NCBI RefSeq assembly: GCF_022601975.1
Contig: NZ_JAKVIR010000032.1
Location: forward strand, 1 to 64,000
Length of the DNA stretch: 64,000 nucleotides
Reading direction: 5' to 3'
Source: Pontibacter sp. E15-1
Lineage (GTDB): Bacteria; Bacteroidota; Bacteroidia; Cytophagales; Hymenobacteraceae
Shown here: positions 1-8,874 of the stretch, piece by piece
Layout of the letters: every line of letters begins with the position of its first letter
How positions within the stretch are numbered: position 1 is the first letter of the stretch
Program-made: the position numbers and the translations under genes
The notes under the pieces: model-generated
Databases searched by the model: none
Told to the model about the DNA's origin: nothing
Seen by the model: the letters and a program-made list of their open reading frames with translations, nothing else

Positions 1-223
1 TGCCCAGAGCATGGTCTATTTGGCGATGATCTCTATTATGTTAAAAAGGCCTTAATAGGTTTTAAAACAGCTTCTAAGGAAAACGCAGTTGATAGAAAGC
101 AGGGGAAAGGGTATGGAAAGGCATATGGCCAGTTGGTTTGCCGGTGTGGAGAACGGGAGAGAAATGACCCCTGCTGACAGGAGTAGAACTTACAAACCGG
201 ACATAAACCGTCATGACAAACAC

Positions 224-2095
224 ATGAAAAAAACGCCACTACTCTTCCTCCTCTTCCTATTGCTGCAAACAGGCACCGCCTGGGCGCAAAGCTCAAACTG
301 GAGCCCAGTAAAAGGAAAGATCACCTCTCCTTGGGCGACAAACGTAAATCCCGCCGCCCCCTTGCCGGAGTACCCGCGCCCGCAGTTGGTGCGCGAAAAC
401 TGGCAGAACCTGAACGGCCTTTGGGACTATGCCCTTGCGCCAAAAGCGGATCAGGAGAACATGCCACCCGCCTTCCGGGGCCGGATACTGGTGCCTTATG
501 CCATTGAGTCTGCTCTGTCGGGGGTTGGCAAAACCGTGGGCAAAGACAGCGTGCTCTGGTACCGGAAAAGCATCAGTATACCCGCCAAGCTGCGCAGGCA
601 GCGCACGCTGCTGCACTTCGGGGCCGTGGATTGGCAGTGTGCCGTGTATGTGAACGGGCAGTCCGCAGGCACGCATGAAGGCGGCTACGATCCGTTTTCT
701 TTTGATATCACACCATACCTGAAAAGCGGGAGCCAGCAGGAGATAGCGGTGCGCGTCTGGGACCCCAGCGATGAGGGCCCGCAGCCGCGCGGCAAGCAGG
801 TGAAGAAACCGGAGTCGATCTGGTATACCCCGGTAACCGGGATCTGGCAGACGGTATGGCTGGAGGCGGTGCCGCAAACCTATATCCAGGCTACCCGCCA
901 AACCCCGGACACCGACAAGTCAACTATCACGGTAGCCGCAGACGTGCAGCACATGCAGGCAGGCGACCGGCTGCGCATCTCCGCCTGGGACGGGAAAAGG
1001 AAAGTGGCCGAGCAGGAAGCCGGCGCCAATTCCCCGGTCGTGCTACAACTGGACAAACCCAAACTGTGGTCGCCCGAAAGCCCTTTTCTGTATGACCTGC
1101 AGGTGGCGGTGGTGCGGAACGGCAAAGTGCTGGACGAGGCGAAAAGCTACTTCGCGATGCGCAAGATCAGCATGGCCCCCGACGCGAACGGCATTCAGCG
1201 CATGCTGCTCAACAATGCGTTTTTGTTTCAGTATGGCCCGCTCGACCAGGGCTGGTGGCCGGATGGTTTGTATACCGCACCCACGGAGCAGGCTCTGGTG
1301 TTCGACATCGACAAGACAAAGGAGATGGGCTTCAACATGATCCGCAAGCACGTGAAGGTAGAGCCCGCCCGCTGGTACTACCACTGCGACAAAACCGGCA
1401 TGCTGGTATGGCAGGACATGCCCAGCGGTGATCTGGGCGCCCGCTGGGGCAACCATCCCGGTATTACAGGGCAGGGGCGGGACATGGAGCGCTCGGCGGC
1501 CTCAGAGCAAATTTACCGGAAGGAGTGGGGGGCAATCATGGAGGCGCTGCACAACTTCCCGAGCATTGTGGTATGGGTGCCCTTTAACGAGGCCTGGGGC
1601 CAGTTCAAGACCAGGGAGATCACCAACTGGACGATGGAGCAGGACCCCTCGCGGCTGGTAAACAGTGCCAGCGGCGGCAACTTCCACCCCGTCGGCCAGA
1701 TCATCGACCTGCACAATTACCCCGACCCCGTGATGCCGCGCCCCGACCTGTTCGGCAAGCAGCAGGTGATCGTGCTCGGGGAGTTCGGGGGCCTGGGCCT
1801 GCCGGTGGAGGGGCACACCTGGCAGCAGAAGGACAACTGGGGCTACCAAAGCTTCAAGAACGCCGAAGAGCTGTTTGAACGGTATAAAGCCTTCACCGAA
1901 AAGCTGGAGGAGTTGATCCGGGGTGGCCTGTCGGCGGCGGTGTATACCCAAACCACCGACGTGGAGATTGAGACCAACGGGCTGATGACCTATGACCGCA
2001 AAGTAATAAAAGTGCCCGTCGAAAAGCTGAAGGAAGTGAACGAGAAGCTCTACAATCCGTCTTTGGTGAACCTGAAAGCTACCTCCCAGCGGTGA
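224..2095 (+). CDS. Glycoside hydrolase family 2 protein
   Basis: This is a secreted GH2 retaining glycosidase of 623 residues. The start at 224 opens a clear signal peptide (MKKTPLLFLLFLLLQ, cleavage near residue 21 at AWA-Q); the frame is open 45 codons further upstream but that stretch reads as leader. A sugar-binding jelly roll (about 60-220) and an Ig-like domain (about 225-320) precede the TIM barrel. Glu456 in the FNEAW motif is the expected acid/base and Glu520 in LGEFGG the expected nucleophile, so the catalytic pair is intact. Family members act on beta-galactosides, beta-glucuronides, beta-mannosides or arabinosides, and the sequence alone does not decide. It leads a plus-strand group with two GH43 genes and an epimerase facing the ara genes, so removal of a pectin side-chain sugar is the likely job. 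Periplasmic location is inferred. Confidence 0.88.
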   Translation: MKKTPLLFLLFLLLQTGTAWAQSSNWSPVKGKITSPWATNVNPAAPLPEYPRPQLVRENWQNLNGLWDYALAPKADQENMPPAFRGRILVPYAIESALSGVGKTVGKDSVLWYRKSISIPAKLRRQRTLLHFGAVDWQCAVYVNGQSAGTHEGGYDPFSFDITPYLKSGSQQEIAVRVWDPSDEGPQPRGKQVKKPESIWYTPVTGIWQTVWLEAVPQTYIQATRQTPDTDKSTITVAADVQHMQAGDRLRISAWDGKRKVAEQEAGANSPVVLQLDKPKLWSPESPFLYDLQVAVVRNGKVLDEAKSYFAMRKISMAPDANGIQRMLLNNAFLFQYGPLDQGWWPDGLYTAPTEQALVFDIDKTKEMGFNMIRKHVKVEPARWYYHCDKTGMLVWQDMPSGDLGARWGNHPGITGQGRDMERSAASEQIYRKEWGAIMEALHNFPSIVVWVPFNEAWGQFKTREITNWTMEQDPSRLVNSASGGNFHPVGQIIDLHNYPDPVMPRPDLFGKQQVIVLGEFGGLGLPVEGHTWQQKDNWGYQSFKNAEELFERYKAFTEKLEELIRGGLSAAVYTQTTDVEIETNGLMTYDRKVIKVPVEKLKEVNEKLYNPSLVNLKATSQR

Positions 2096-2174
2096 TCAAA
2101 GAATGTAAAGCTCAAGGCGTATGGAGGCTCGGTGGGGTAGGCGTATATGGCATGCGCCTGATGAGTTAAGCGTT

Positions 2175-3284
2175 ATGAAAAGATATCCTAAATCCAATAT
2201 AAGGCTGGCAGCATTGCTGTTGTGTCAGTTCCTACTGTTGGGCTGCGCAACCGCTGTCGCGCCTAACCAACAGCAGGAAAGAGATCAGCCCGTAGCGGAG
2301 GAGGGCTATTTCACCAACCCAATTGCGGATGGGGCCGATCCGTGGGTGATCAAAAAGGAAGGGATGTACTATTTCTGCAGCGCCAGCCACAACGCCATTT
2401 ATATATCGAAATCAGCGAAACTGACGGAGCTCGGCCAAAAAGTGGCTGTCTGGGAAACACCTGATTCCGGCTGGAACAAGAGCAACGTGTGGGCGCCGGA
2501 GCTGCATCACCTCAACGGCAAGTGGTATATATACTACGCGGCCGCCCAAAAAGCCGGTGCGCCCTTTCTATACCAGCGGTCGGGGGTGCTTGAGTCGGAG
2601 GCGGATGATCCGTTCGGGCCATATCGAGACAAAGGCATGCTCTACACCGGCGATAGCATTCAATACGCTTCCGCTGCCGCGCAATGGGCCATCGACCTGA
2701 CGACGCTAAAACTGAACGGGCAGCTGTACTCTATTTGGTCGGGTTGGGAGAAGCAGGTGGAAACGGACAGAACGAAGCAATATCTATATATGGCCACCAT
2801 GCGCAACCCCTGGACGATCAGCAGCAACAGGGTCCGGATCTCGTCGCCGGAGCAGCCATGGGAAACTGGGGGCGAGTTGGACCTGAACGAGGGACCTCAG
2901 GTGCTGAAGCATCAGGGGAAGGTTTTTATCATCTACTCCACACGCGAGTCTTGGCTGAAGGAGTACCGGCTGGGGCAACTAACGCTCTCGGACACTCTGC
3001 TTAACCCGATGCAGCCTGAAAATTGGGAAAAAACAGGGCCGGTGTTTCAGGGAACAGCCGAGGTGATGGGCGTGGGCCACTGCAGCTTCACCACCTCCCC
3101 GGACGGAACCGAAAACTGGCTGCTGTATCACTCCAAAAAAAGCAGCGTGCCGGGCTGGGCCAGAGACATACGGGCGCAGGAGTTTGAGTGGCAGCCAGAT
3201 GGTAGCCCGGAATTTGGGGAGCCAGTGCCAGCAGGTGTTCCTATTCCCGTGCCAGCCGGGCAGCAACAAGTCTTACATAGATAG
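2175..3284 (+). CDS. GH43 arabinanase/arabinofuranosidase-like lipoprotein
   Basis: An inverting five-bladed propeller enzyme expected to cut alpha-L-arabinofuranosyl bonds in arabinan or arabinoxylan. The start at 2175 (MKRYPKSN) gives a lipoprotein signal with LLLGC and lipidated Cys24; an in-frame ATG at 2121 would add a non-hydrophobic leader and is rejected. The product has 369 residues. GH43 signatures are FTNPIADGADPW with catalytic base Asp55, the WAPEL blade motif, Asp in AIDLTTL (pKa modulator) and Glu in NEGPQV (general acid). There is no C-terminal accessory domain. It lies 79 bases after the GH2 gene and 45 before a second GH43 gene, which suggests one operon. Exact subfamily and exo versus endo mode cannot be told by eye. 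No acidic residues follow the Cys, so a periplasm-facing anchor is more likely than surface display. Confidence 0.87.
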   Translation: MKRYPKSNIRLAALLLCQFLLLGCATAVAPNQQQERDQPVAEEGYFTNPIADGADPWVIKKEGMYYFCSASHNAIYISKSAKLTELGQKVAVWETPDSGWNKSNVWAPELHHLNGKWYIYYAAAQKAGAPFLYQRSGVLESEADDPFGPYRDKGMLYTGDSIQYASAAAQWAIDLTTLKLNGQLYSIWSGWEKQVETDRTKQYLYMATMRNPWTISSNRVRISSPEQPWETGGELDLNEGPQVLKHQGKVFIIYSTRESWLKEYRLGQLTLSDTLLNPMQPENWEKTGPVFQGTAEVMGVGHCSFTTSPDGTENWLLYHSKKSSVPGWARDIRAQEFEWQPDGSPEFGEPVPAGVPIPVPAGQQQVLHR

Positions 3285-3329
3285 ATTAAACCCTATATAA
3301 TGGAGCAGCTTTTTAACTTACTGTGAAAA

Positions 3330-4931
3330 ATGAAGAGACAAGCCTTAGTTTTATATATAACCGGTCTGCTGGCGTTTTCATGCAGCAACAATTCCGCGAT
3401 CACACAGCAAGAGAATGCTTCTGATACTGAAGCTGTTGCTGCGACCTACACAAACCCGGTGCTAGCCGGCGATTATGCTGATCCGTCGGTGGTGCGGGTG
3501 GGGCAGGATTACTGGGCAACAGCCACGTCTTCGGAGTGGGCGCCGCTATACCCTATTTTGCACTCCAACAACCTCGTGGACTGGGAAACTGTGGGGCATG
3601 TGTTTCCGGACAAGATTCCGGACTGGGCGGAGGCGCATTTCTGGGCGCCCGAAATTGCCTACGATAACGGCAGATTCTACATCTATTACACTGCCAAAAA
3701 GAAGGGCGGCAACTTGTGTGTGGGCGTGGCCAGCGCTGAAAAGGCGACAGGCCCCTATACCGATCACGGGCCGCTGGTGTGCCAGGAGGTGGGCTCTATT
3801 GATGGCTTTCAGGTTCGGGACAATGCCAATGAACTCTATCTTGTCTGGAAGGAAGACGGCAACAGCCGTGGCCTGCCCACCCCCATCTGGGCGCAGCGCA
3901 TGAACGAGGGGCGCACCGCCCTGACAGGCGAAAAGTTCGAGATGTTCCGCAACGACGCGGGCACCTGGGAGGGTGGTTTAGTGGAAGGGCCGGCCATCGT
4001 GCGCCACGGCGATTATTTCTATACCTTTTACGCAGGAGACAAGTGTTGCGGGCGCGAGTGCACCTATGGTGTGGGCGTGGCACGGGCCCAGAGCATCCGG
4101 GGGCCGTGGGAGAAATACGATCAAAACCCGATCATGAAGCAGAACGACACCTGGAAATGCCCTGGTCACGGCACGGTGGTGTCCGATGAAAGCGGCCGCG
4201 ACTACTTCCTGTACCACGCCTACAACACCGACAGCTTCGTATACCCTGGCCGACAGGGCCTGCTCGATGCCATCGTCTGGGGCGACGACGACTGGCCGCA
4301 TTTCAGGAACGAGTCGCCGAGCGTTACTGCGCCACTGGCAGGTGCAAGGCCCGCTGCTTCTAAAGATGGGGATGTAAGCGAGGAGTTTGATGCCAGCCGC
4401 CTCTCAAACACATGGCAGTGGCCGGTAGGGCAGCAACCCGCCTATACCCTGAATACCGGCGGCGACGGCTTGCTGGTGCTGCAGGCTTCCCCGGAGAAAA
4501 TAGGAGCCGTGTTGAGCAAGCGCACCATCGACGGCGACTACACCGCCACAACCGCCCTCCGCAGAAGCACGCTTCAGGCAAACACCATGGCGGGCCTCTC
4601 CGCCATCGGCGACAATAACAATGCGGTGGGAATAGCATTGAGCAACGGGGAGGTGGTGCTGTGGTCAATGAAGGGGGGTGAGATGACAACCCTTGCCCGG
4701 ACACCCGCGCCGGAAGATGGAACGGTGCAACTGCAGCTCACCACCGATAAAGGTGACCAGATGCGGTTTGCCTGGAGCGCGGACGGCGCTACGTGGCACT
4801 CTTTGAACGAGGGACAGGCTGTAGACGCCGCGTACCTGCCACCCTGGGACCGGGGCGTGCGGGTGGGGCTCACGGCCAAAGGCCCTGTCAGCGCCACTGC
4901 CGCTTTCGACTGGTTCCGGGTAGATAATTAG
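3330..4931 (+). CDS. GH43 protein with C-terminal beta-sandwich, lipoprotein
   Basis: A second GH43 enzyme of 533 residues. The signal peptide ends at LLAFSC with lipidated Cys18. The propeller (about 38-340) starts with YTNPVLAGDYADPSVV, where Asp51 is the catalytic base. SIDGFQV and VEGPAIVR carry the pKa-modulating Asp and the acid Glu, and HFWAPE is the usual blade motif. Residues about 350-533 (EEFDASRLSNTWQW onward) form a concanavalin-like C-terminal sandwich typical of two-domain GH43 beta-xylosidase/arabinofuranosidase subfamilies. Family knowledge points to release of terminal arabinose or xylose from oligosaccharides. It sits between the first GH43 gene and the aldose 1-epimerase gene, 32 bases before the earliest epimerase start, as expected of an arabinan side-chain operon feeding the divergent ara genes. 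Confidence 0.88.
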   Translation: MKRQALVLYITGLLAFSCSNNSAITQQENASDTEAVAATYTNPVLAGDYADPSVVRVGQDYWATATSSEWAPLYPILHSNNLVDWETVGHVFPDKIPDWAEAHFWAPEIAYDNGRFYIYYTAKKKGGNLCVGVASAEKATGPYTDHGPLVCQEVGSIDGFQVRDNANELYLVWKEDGNSRGLPTPIWAQRMNEGRTALTGEKFEMFRNDAGTWEGGLVEGPAIVRHGDYFYTFYAGDKCCGRECTYGVGVARAQSIRGPWEKYDQNPIMKQNDTWKCPGHGTVVSDESGRDYFLYHAYNTDSFVYPGRQGLLDAIVWGDDDWPHFRNESPSVTAPLAGARPAASKDGDVSEEFDASRLSNTWQWPVGQQPAYTLNTGGDGLLVLQASPEKIGAVLSKRTIDGDYTATTALRRSTLQANTMAGLSAIGDNNNAVGIALSNGEVVLWSMKGGEMTTLARTPAPEDGTVQLQLTTDKGDQMRFAWSADGATWHSLNEGQAVDAAYLPPWDRGVRVGLTAKGPVSATAAFDWFRVDN

Positions 4932-5011
4932 TCCGGCCAAATCAGGCTCAACCTACGCTAATAATGCTTAAATTTAAATGTATAAACGTGTCACAAAGTC
5001 CAACCATCTAT

Positions 5012-6220
5012 ATGAAAAAAAGAGAAGTAAGTAGAACCCTTTTACTGTTAACTTTGGCGGGAAGTATCGGGGCCACGAGCTTGAGTAGCTGCTCTAGCCA
5101 GGAGTCGGGCGAAGCCGATACAGAAACCACCACCGCATCAAACGACCAAGCGAAAATGGAGATTAAGAAAGAAGCCTTCGGCAAAACAAAGGAGGGAGAG
5201 GAGACGACCCTCTATACCCTGACCAATGCCAACGGCATGCAATTGAAAGTGACGGATTATGGCGCGACCATCACCTCGGTGCTCACGCCGGATAAAAACG
5301 GCAAGCTGGGCGACGTGGCCCTGGGCTTCGACAGCATGGACGGATACCAGAGCGACGCATACCTGAAAAGCGGCCCTTACTTCGGGTCTGCCATTGGCCG
5401 CTACGGCAACAGAATAGCCAAAGGCAGGTTCACGCTGAACGGGCAGGAGTATAAACTGGCCCAGAACAACGGCGAGAACCACCTGCACGGCGGCACAAAG
5501 GGATTCGACAAAGTGATCTGGCAGGCGGAGCCGTTGGCTGACCAGAATGCCCTGCGCCTGACCTATGTGAGCCCCGACGGGGAAGAGGGATACCCCGGAA
5601 AACTCACCACGACGGTAACTTATACCCTAACCGACGACAACGAGATCAAGATTGATTACACCGCCACCACCGACAAGGCCACTCCCGTTAACCTGACCAA
5701 CCACAGCTACTTTAACCTGGCTGCCGGAGAAGCGAACGATGCCCTGGACCATGTGCTGACGATTAACGCCGACAAGTATACCGTAGTGGATGGCTCGCTG
5801 ATACCTACCGGCGAGCAGCGCGCTGTGAAAGGAACCGTGATGGACTTTAATACGCCCACTGCGATCGGTGCCCGCGTGAAGGATGTAGAAGGCGGCGGCT
5901 ACGACCACAACTACGTGCTCAGCAACTCCGATGGCACCCTGAAACAGGCAGCTACCGTGTATGAGCCTACCAGTGGGCGCATGATGGAAGTGCTTACCAC
6001 CGAGCCAGGCATTCAGTTCTACTCGGGCAACTTCCTGGACGGCACCATTGAGGGCAGGGGCGGTAAAACCTACAGCAAGCACTACGGCTTTGCCCTCGAG
6101 ACGCAGCATTTCCCGGATTCCCCGAACCAGAAGGATTTCCCGTCCACTATACTGGAGCCGGGCCAAACTTACAAGTCCAGCACGGTGTATAAGTTTTCGG
6201 TAAAAGAGAACGCGCAGTAA
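5012..6220 (+). CDS. galM: Aldose 1-epimerase (mutarotase), lipoprotein
   Basis: Interconverts alpha and beta anomers of free aldoses; in an arabinan operon it probably equilibrates L-arabinose or galactose for uptake or isomerisation. The start chosen is ATG 5012 (MKKREVSRTLLLL), which gives a lipoprotein signal with Cys27 in SLSSC. ATG 4964 adds 16 residues without signal character. The product has 402 residues, with a galactose mutarotase-like beta sandwich from about 55 to the end. Visible active-site motifs are ENHLHGG and LTNHSYFNL, each with a catalytic His, and TTEPGIQFYSGN with the catalytic Glu. The N-terminal spacer is Thr/Glu/Ser-rich. It is the last enzyme gene before a strong hairpin at 6255, so it probably ends the GH2-GH43-GH43 transcript. 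Substrate preference is inferred from context. Confidence 0.9.
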   Translation: MKKREVSRTLLLLTLAGSIGATSLSSCSSQESGEADTETTTASNDQAKMEIKKEAFGKTKEGEETTLYTLTNANGMQLKVTDYGATITSVLTPDKNGKLGDVALGFDSMDGYQSDAYLKSGPYFGSAIGRYGNRIAKGRFTLNGQEYKLAQNNGENHLHGGTKGFDKVIWQAEPLADQNALRLTYVSPDGEEGYPGKLTTTVTYTLTDDNEIKIDYTATTDKATPVNLTNHSYFNLAAGEANDALDHVLTINADKYTVVDGSLIPTGEQRAVKGTVMDFNTPTAIGARVKDVEGGGYDHNYVLSNSDGTLKQAATVYEPTSGRMMEVLTTEPGIQFYSGNFLDGTIEGRGGKTYSKHYGFALETQHFPDSPNQKDFPSTILEPGQTYKSSTVYKFSVKENAQ

Positions 6221-6254
6221 TTTATACCCTGGTATAAACAGAAGCCTATTTGGG

Positions 6255-6290
6255 AAGCCGTTTCAGCCCTGGTTGAAACGGCTTTCTGGC
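6255..6290 (+). terminator. Intrinsic terminator after galM
   Basis: A perfect 11-base-pair inverted repeat (AAGCCGTTTCA at 6255-6265 and its complement at 6274-6284, 8-base loop) lies 34 bases after the galM stop, followed by a T-rich stretch (TTTCTGGCTTTT). This marks the end of the GH2-GH43-GH43-galM transcript. Confidence 0.75.
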
Positions 6291-6529
6291 TTTTAAAGTC
6301 AGCAATGAATTAACGCTGGGTCGCATGTTAGAATAATTCACGCATGACAACTCCTGGTGGAGCATGCGAATTGCAGAATGCATGTATAACCACTGCTCCC
6401 ATCCCAAACCTGAAGCCAGCTGAACAATTCGGCGCAATCGTCAGTTTACAGACAGGGTATGGCCAGCACATGGCGCTGCCATGAACGCCTGCTGTCCGAA
6501 GTGGCAGGCAGTAAAAATCAACTAAACAT
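6291..6529. other. Intergenic stretch before the HAD gene
   Basis: The galM to HAD interval is 309 bases. After the terminator I see no convincing reading frame and no RNA gene. The run just before ATG 6530 (AAAAATCAACTAAACAT) is the A-rich, Shine-Dalgarno-free leader usual for Bacteroidota. Confidence 0.5.
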
Positions 6530-7204
6530 ATGCAAGAGAAAACAACTGCGTTTCTGTTCGACCTGAACGGGACGATAATAGACGATATGGAGTTTCATGC
6601 CAGGGCCTGGCACGAGATTCTGACCAATGACCTGGGGGCCGACCTGACCTGGGAGGAGGTGAAGAAGGAGATGTATGGCAAGAACAGCGAGGTGCTGGCC
6701 CGTATTTTCGGGGACGACCACTTTACCGGTGAGGAGGTGCACAAAGCCTCGCTGAAGAAGGAAAAATACTACCAGGAAGCCTACAAGCCGCATCTGAAGC
6801 TGATCGATGGCCTGCACGATTTTCTGAAGCAGGCCGCTGAGAATAAAGTGAAAATGGCGATAGCCTCTGCCGCCATCACCGATAACATCGACTTTGTGGT
6901 GGACAACCTGGATATCCGGGAGTATTTTGATGCCCTGGTGAGTGCCGATGATGTGGACAACAGCAAGCCCGACCCTGAGACATTCCTGAAAGCGGCGGAA
7001 AAGCTAGGGGCTTCGCCGGAAGAGTGTATTGTTTTTGAGGATGCCCCGAAAGGGGTAGAGGCCGCCCAAAATGCCGGGATGCGCTGCGTCGTGATCACCA
7101 CGGCCCACCCAAAAGAAGACTTCGCGCAGTATAGCAACGTGGTTGCCTACATAGCCGATTACACCGATGCCTATACCACAGGTTTCTTCACTGAAGGCGT
7201 TTAA
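6530..7204 (+). CDS. HAD-superfamily phosphatase/phosphoglucomutase-like
   Basis: A cytosolic HAD hydrolase of 224 residues in the beta-phosphoglucomutase-like subgroup, probably a sugar-phosphate phosphatase or mutase. Motif I is FDLNGTIID, with nucleophile Asp11 but Asn13 in place of the usual second Asp (acid/base). Motif II is IASAA, and motif III/IV is SKPDPETFLKAAEKLG followed by VFEDAPKG. The four-helix cap lies at about 17-85. The gene stands alone between the galM terminator and the bidirectional terminator it shares with araA. A link to the sugar operon (for instance clearing a dead-end sugar phosphate) is only positional. Asn at motif I occurs in other Bacteroidota HAD proteins but should change chemistry compared with true beta-phosphoglucomutase. 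Confidence 0.83.
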   Translation: MQEKTTAFLFDLNGTIIDDMEFHARAWHEILTNDLGADLTWEEVKKEMYGKNSEVLARIFGDDHFTGEEVHKASLKKEKYYQEAYKPHLKLIDGLHDFLKQAAENKVKMAIASAAITDNIDFVVDNLDIREYFDALVSADDVDNSKPDPETFLKAAEKLGASPEECIVFEDAPKGVEAAQNAGMRCVVITTAHPKEDFAQYSNVVAYIADYTDAYTTGFFTEGV

Positions 7205-7228
7205 GCGAACCAGAAAGGTATAAAACAG

Positions 7229-7262
7229 AAGAAGCGGGCCCGAAAGTCCGCTTCTTTTGTTT
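7229..7262. terminator. Bidirectional terminator between HAD gene and araA
   Basis: A 9-base-pair stem (AAGAAGCGG at 7229-7237, CCGCTTCTT at 7248-7256, 10-base loop) followed by TTTGTTT on the plus side. It lies between the convergent HAD (stop 7204) and araA (stop 7287) genes, so it can serve both. Confidence 0.65.
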
Positions 7263-7286
7263 CAAAGTAGTTGTGTCTTTTCTGTA

Positions 7287-8792
7287 TTACATCCGGCTGT
7301 TTATCTGATAGTATACCTCGCTCCAGCGCAGCTCGTTTTGCAACTGACGGAGTTTAGTGTCTTTGTCGATCACCACGCACTCTACCCCGGCCATGTCGGC
7401 AAAATCATGTAGCTGCTCAGCGCTCAGGTTCTGACTGTAGCAGGTATGGTGTGCTCCTCCGGCCAGTATCCAGGCGGCGCAGCCCGTTTTCATGTCCGGA
7501 AGCGGCTTCCAAAGCACGCGGGCCACGGGCAGGTTTGGCAGGTCATGCTGCGGCTCTACGGCCTCCACCTCATTTACCAGTAGTCGGAAGCGGTTGCCCA
7601 TATCGATCATGGACGCGTTCAGGGCAGGGCCTCCCGCCACGTTAAACACCAGGCGAACCGGGTCAGACTTGCCGCCTATACCCAGCGGATGCACCTCACA
7701 GGAAGGCTTTCCGCTGGCAATCGACTCATCGATCTCAAGCATGTGCGAGCCCAGCACCAGCGAGTTGTTCGGGTCGAAGTGGTAGGTATAGTCTTCCATA
7801 AAGGCGTTACCGCCCTCCAGGCCGCTTCCCATTACTTTCATGGCACGCACCAGCGCGGCTGTTTTCCAGTCGCCCTCACCGGCAAAGCCATACCCCTGCG
7901 CCATCAGGCGCTGCGCCGCAATGCCGGGCAACTGCGCCATACCATACAGGTCCTCGAAGGTATCGGTAAATCCTTTGAAGTTCCCGTCTTCGAGGAACGT
8001 GCGCAGGCCGATCTCGATTTTAGCCGCCTCGCGCAGCGAATTATACTGCTCGCCGCCTTTGCGGAGGGCCTCCACCACGGCATAGCGCTCCTCATACTCA
8101 TTGGTCAGTTGGTCTACCTCACGGTCGCTGATCTGATTGATGATGTTCACCAGGTCACCGATGCCATACGTGTTCACCGAGAAGCCAAACTTCAGTTCTG
8201 CCTCCACCTTGTCTCCGTCTGTCACGGCCACATAGCGCATGTTGTCGCCGAAGCGGGCGAACTTGGCACCTTGCCAGTCGTTCCAGCCGCTGGCCACGCG
8301 GGCCCAGTTGCCGATCTGCTCCAACACCTCAGCCTCCTGCCAGTGCCCAACCACCACCTTGCGGTTCATGCGCATACGCGACACGATGAAACCGAACTCC
8401 CGGTCGCCGTGGGCGCTCTGGTTCAGGTTCATGAAGTCCATGTCGATAGAGTTCCACGGAATGTCGCGGTTGAACTGGGTGTGCAGGTGCAGCAGCGGCT
8501 TCTTCAGGATTTTAAGGCCCCCGATCCACATTTTGGCCGGGGAGAAGGTATGCATCCAGGCCACCACGCCGATACAGTTTTCGGCTACGTTAGCGTCCTG
8601 GCAAATGCGGTAAATTTCCTCTGTGGTCTTCACCACCGGTTTAAACACCACGGATACCGGCACCTGCCCGGCCTTGTTCAGCCCCTCTGCAATTTGTTGG
8701 GAGTGCTCAGCCACCTGGCGCAGCGTCTCCTCACCGTATAAATGCTGGCTGCCCGTGACAAACCAGATTTCGAATTTTTTTAACTCTATCAT
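7287..8792 (-). CDS. araA: L-arabinose isomerase
   Basis: Converts L-arabinose to L-ribulose, the first step of arabinose catabolism, in the cytosol. The ATG at 8792 gives MIELKKFEIWFVTGSQHLYG and 501 residues, the family length; the frame extends 19 codons upstream but without family homology. Mn-binding ligands are visible in MEDYTYHF (Glu), SCEVHPLGIGGKSDP (His) and GGAHHTCYS (His near the C terminus). It is the last gene of the ara cluster, 82 bases after the symporter gene. A very strong hairpin terminator sits in that gap, so araA probably has its own promoter or depends on readthrough. With AraB and AraD it completes the route to D-xylulose 5-phosphate. Confidence 0.97.
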   Translation of the reverse strand: MIELKKFEIWFVTGSQHLYGEETLRQVAEHSQQIAEGLNKAGQVPVSVVFKPVVKTTEEIYRICQDANVAENCIGVVAWMHTFSPAKMWIGGLKILKKPLLHLHTQFNRDIPWNSIDMDFMNLNQSAHGDREFGFIVSRMRMNRKVVVGHWQEAEVLEQIGNWARVASGWNDWQGAKFARFGDNMRYVAVTDGDKVEAELKFGFSVNTYGIGDLVNIINQISDREVDQLTNEYEERYAVVEALRKGGEQYNSLREAAKIEIGLRTFLEDGNFKGFTDTFEDLYGMAQLPGIAAQRLMAQGYGFAGEGDWKTAALVRAMKVMGSGLEGGNAFMEDYTYHFDPNNSLVLGSHMLEIDESIASGKPSCEVHPLGIGGKSDPVRLVFNVAGGPALNASMIDMGNRFRLLVNEVEAVEPQHDLPNLPVARVLWKPLPDMKTGCAAWILAGGAHHTCYSQNLSAEQLHDFADMAGVECVVIDKDTKLRQLQNELRWSEVYYQINSRM

Positions 8793-8832
8793 ACTATAAA
8801 GTGTGTTGTTGACAATAATAAAACAGCGTAAA

Positions 8833-8868
8833 AAAATGCGTTGCGGCAATTTTGCCGCAACGCATTTT
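8833..8868 (-). terminator. Strong intrinsic terminator between the arabinose symporter and araA
   Basis: A perfect 17-base-pair stem (8833-8849 with 8852-8868) and a 2-base loop TT, core TTGCGGCAA/TTGCCGCAA. Read on the minus strand it is followed by seven T residues. It starts only 6 bases after the symporter stop and ends 40 bases before the araA start, so it separates transporter and isomerase expression. Confidence 0.85.
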
Positions 8869-8874
8869 AAATGC

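Noticed and set aside
7689..8741. A 350-codon plus-strand open frame opposite araA
   Set aside because: It is the antisense of a certain gene with GC-rich third positions; the translation is His/Val-rich low complexity and matches no family.
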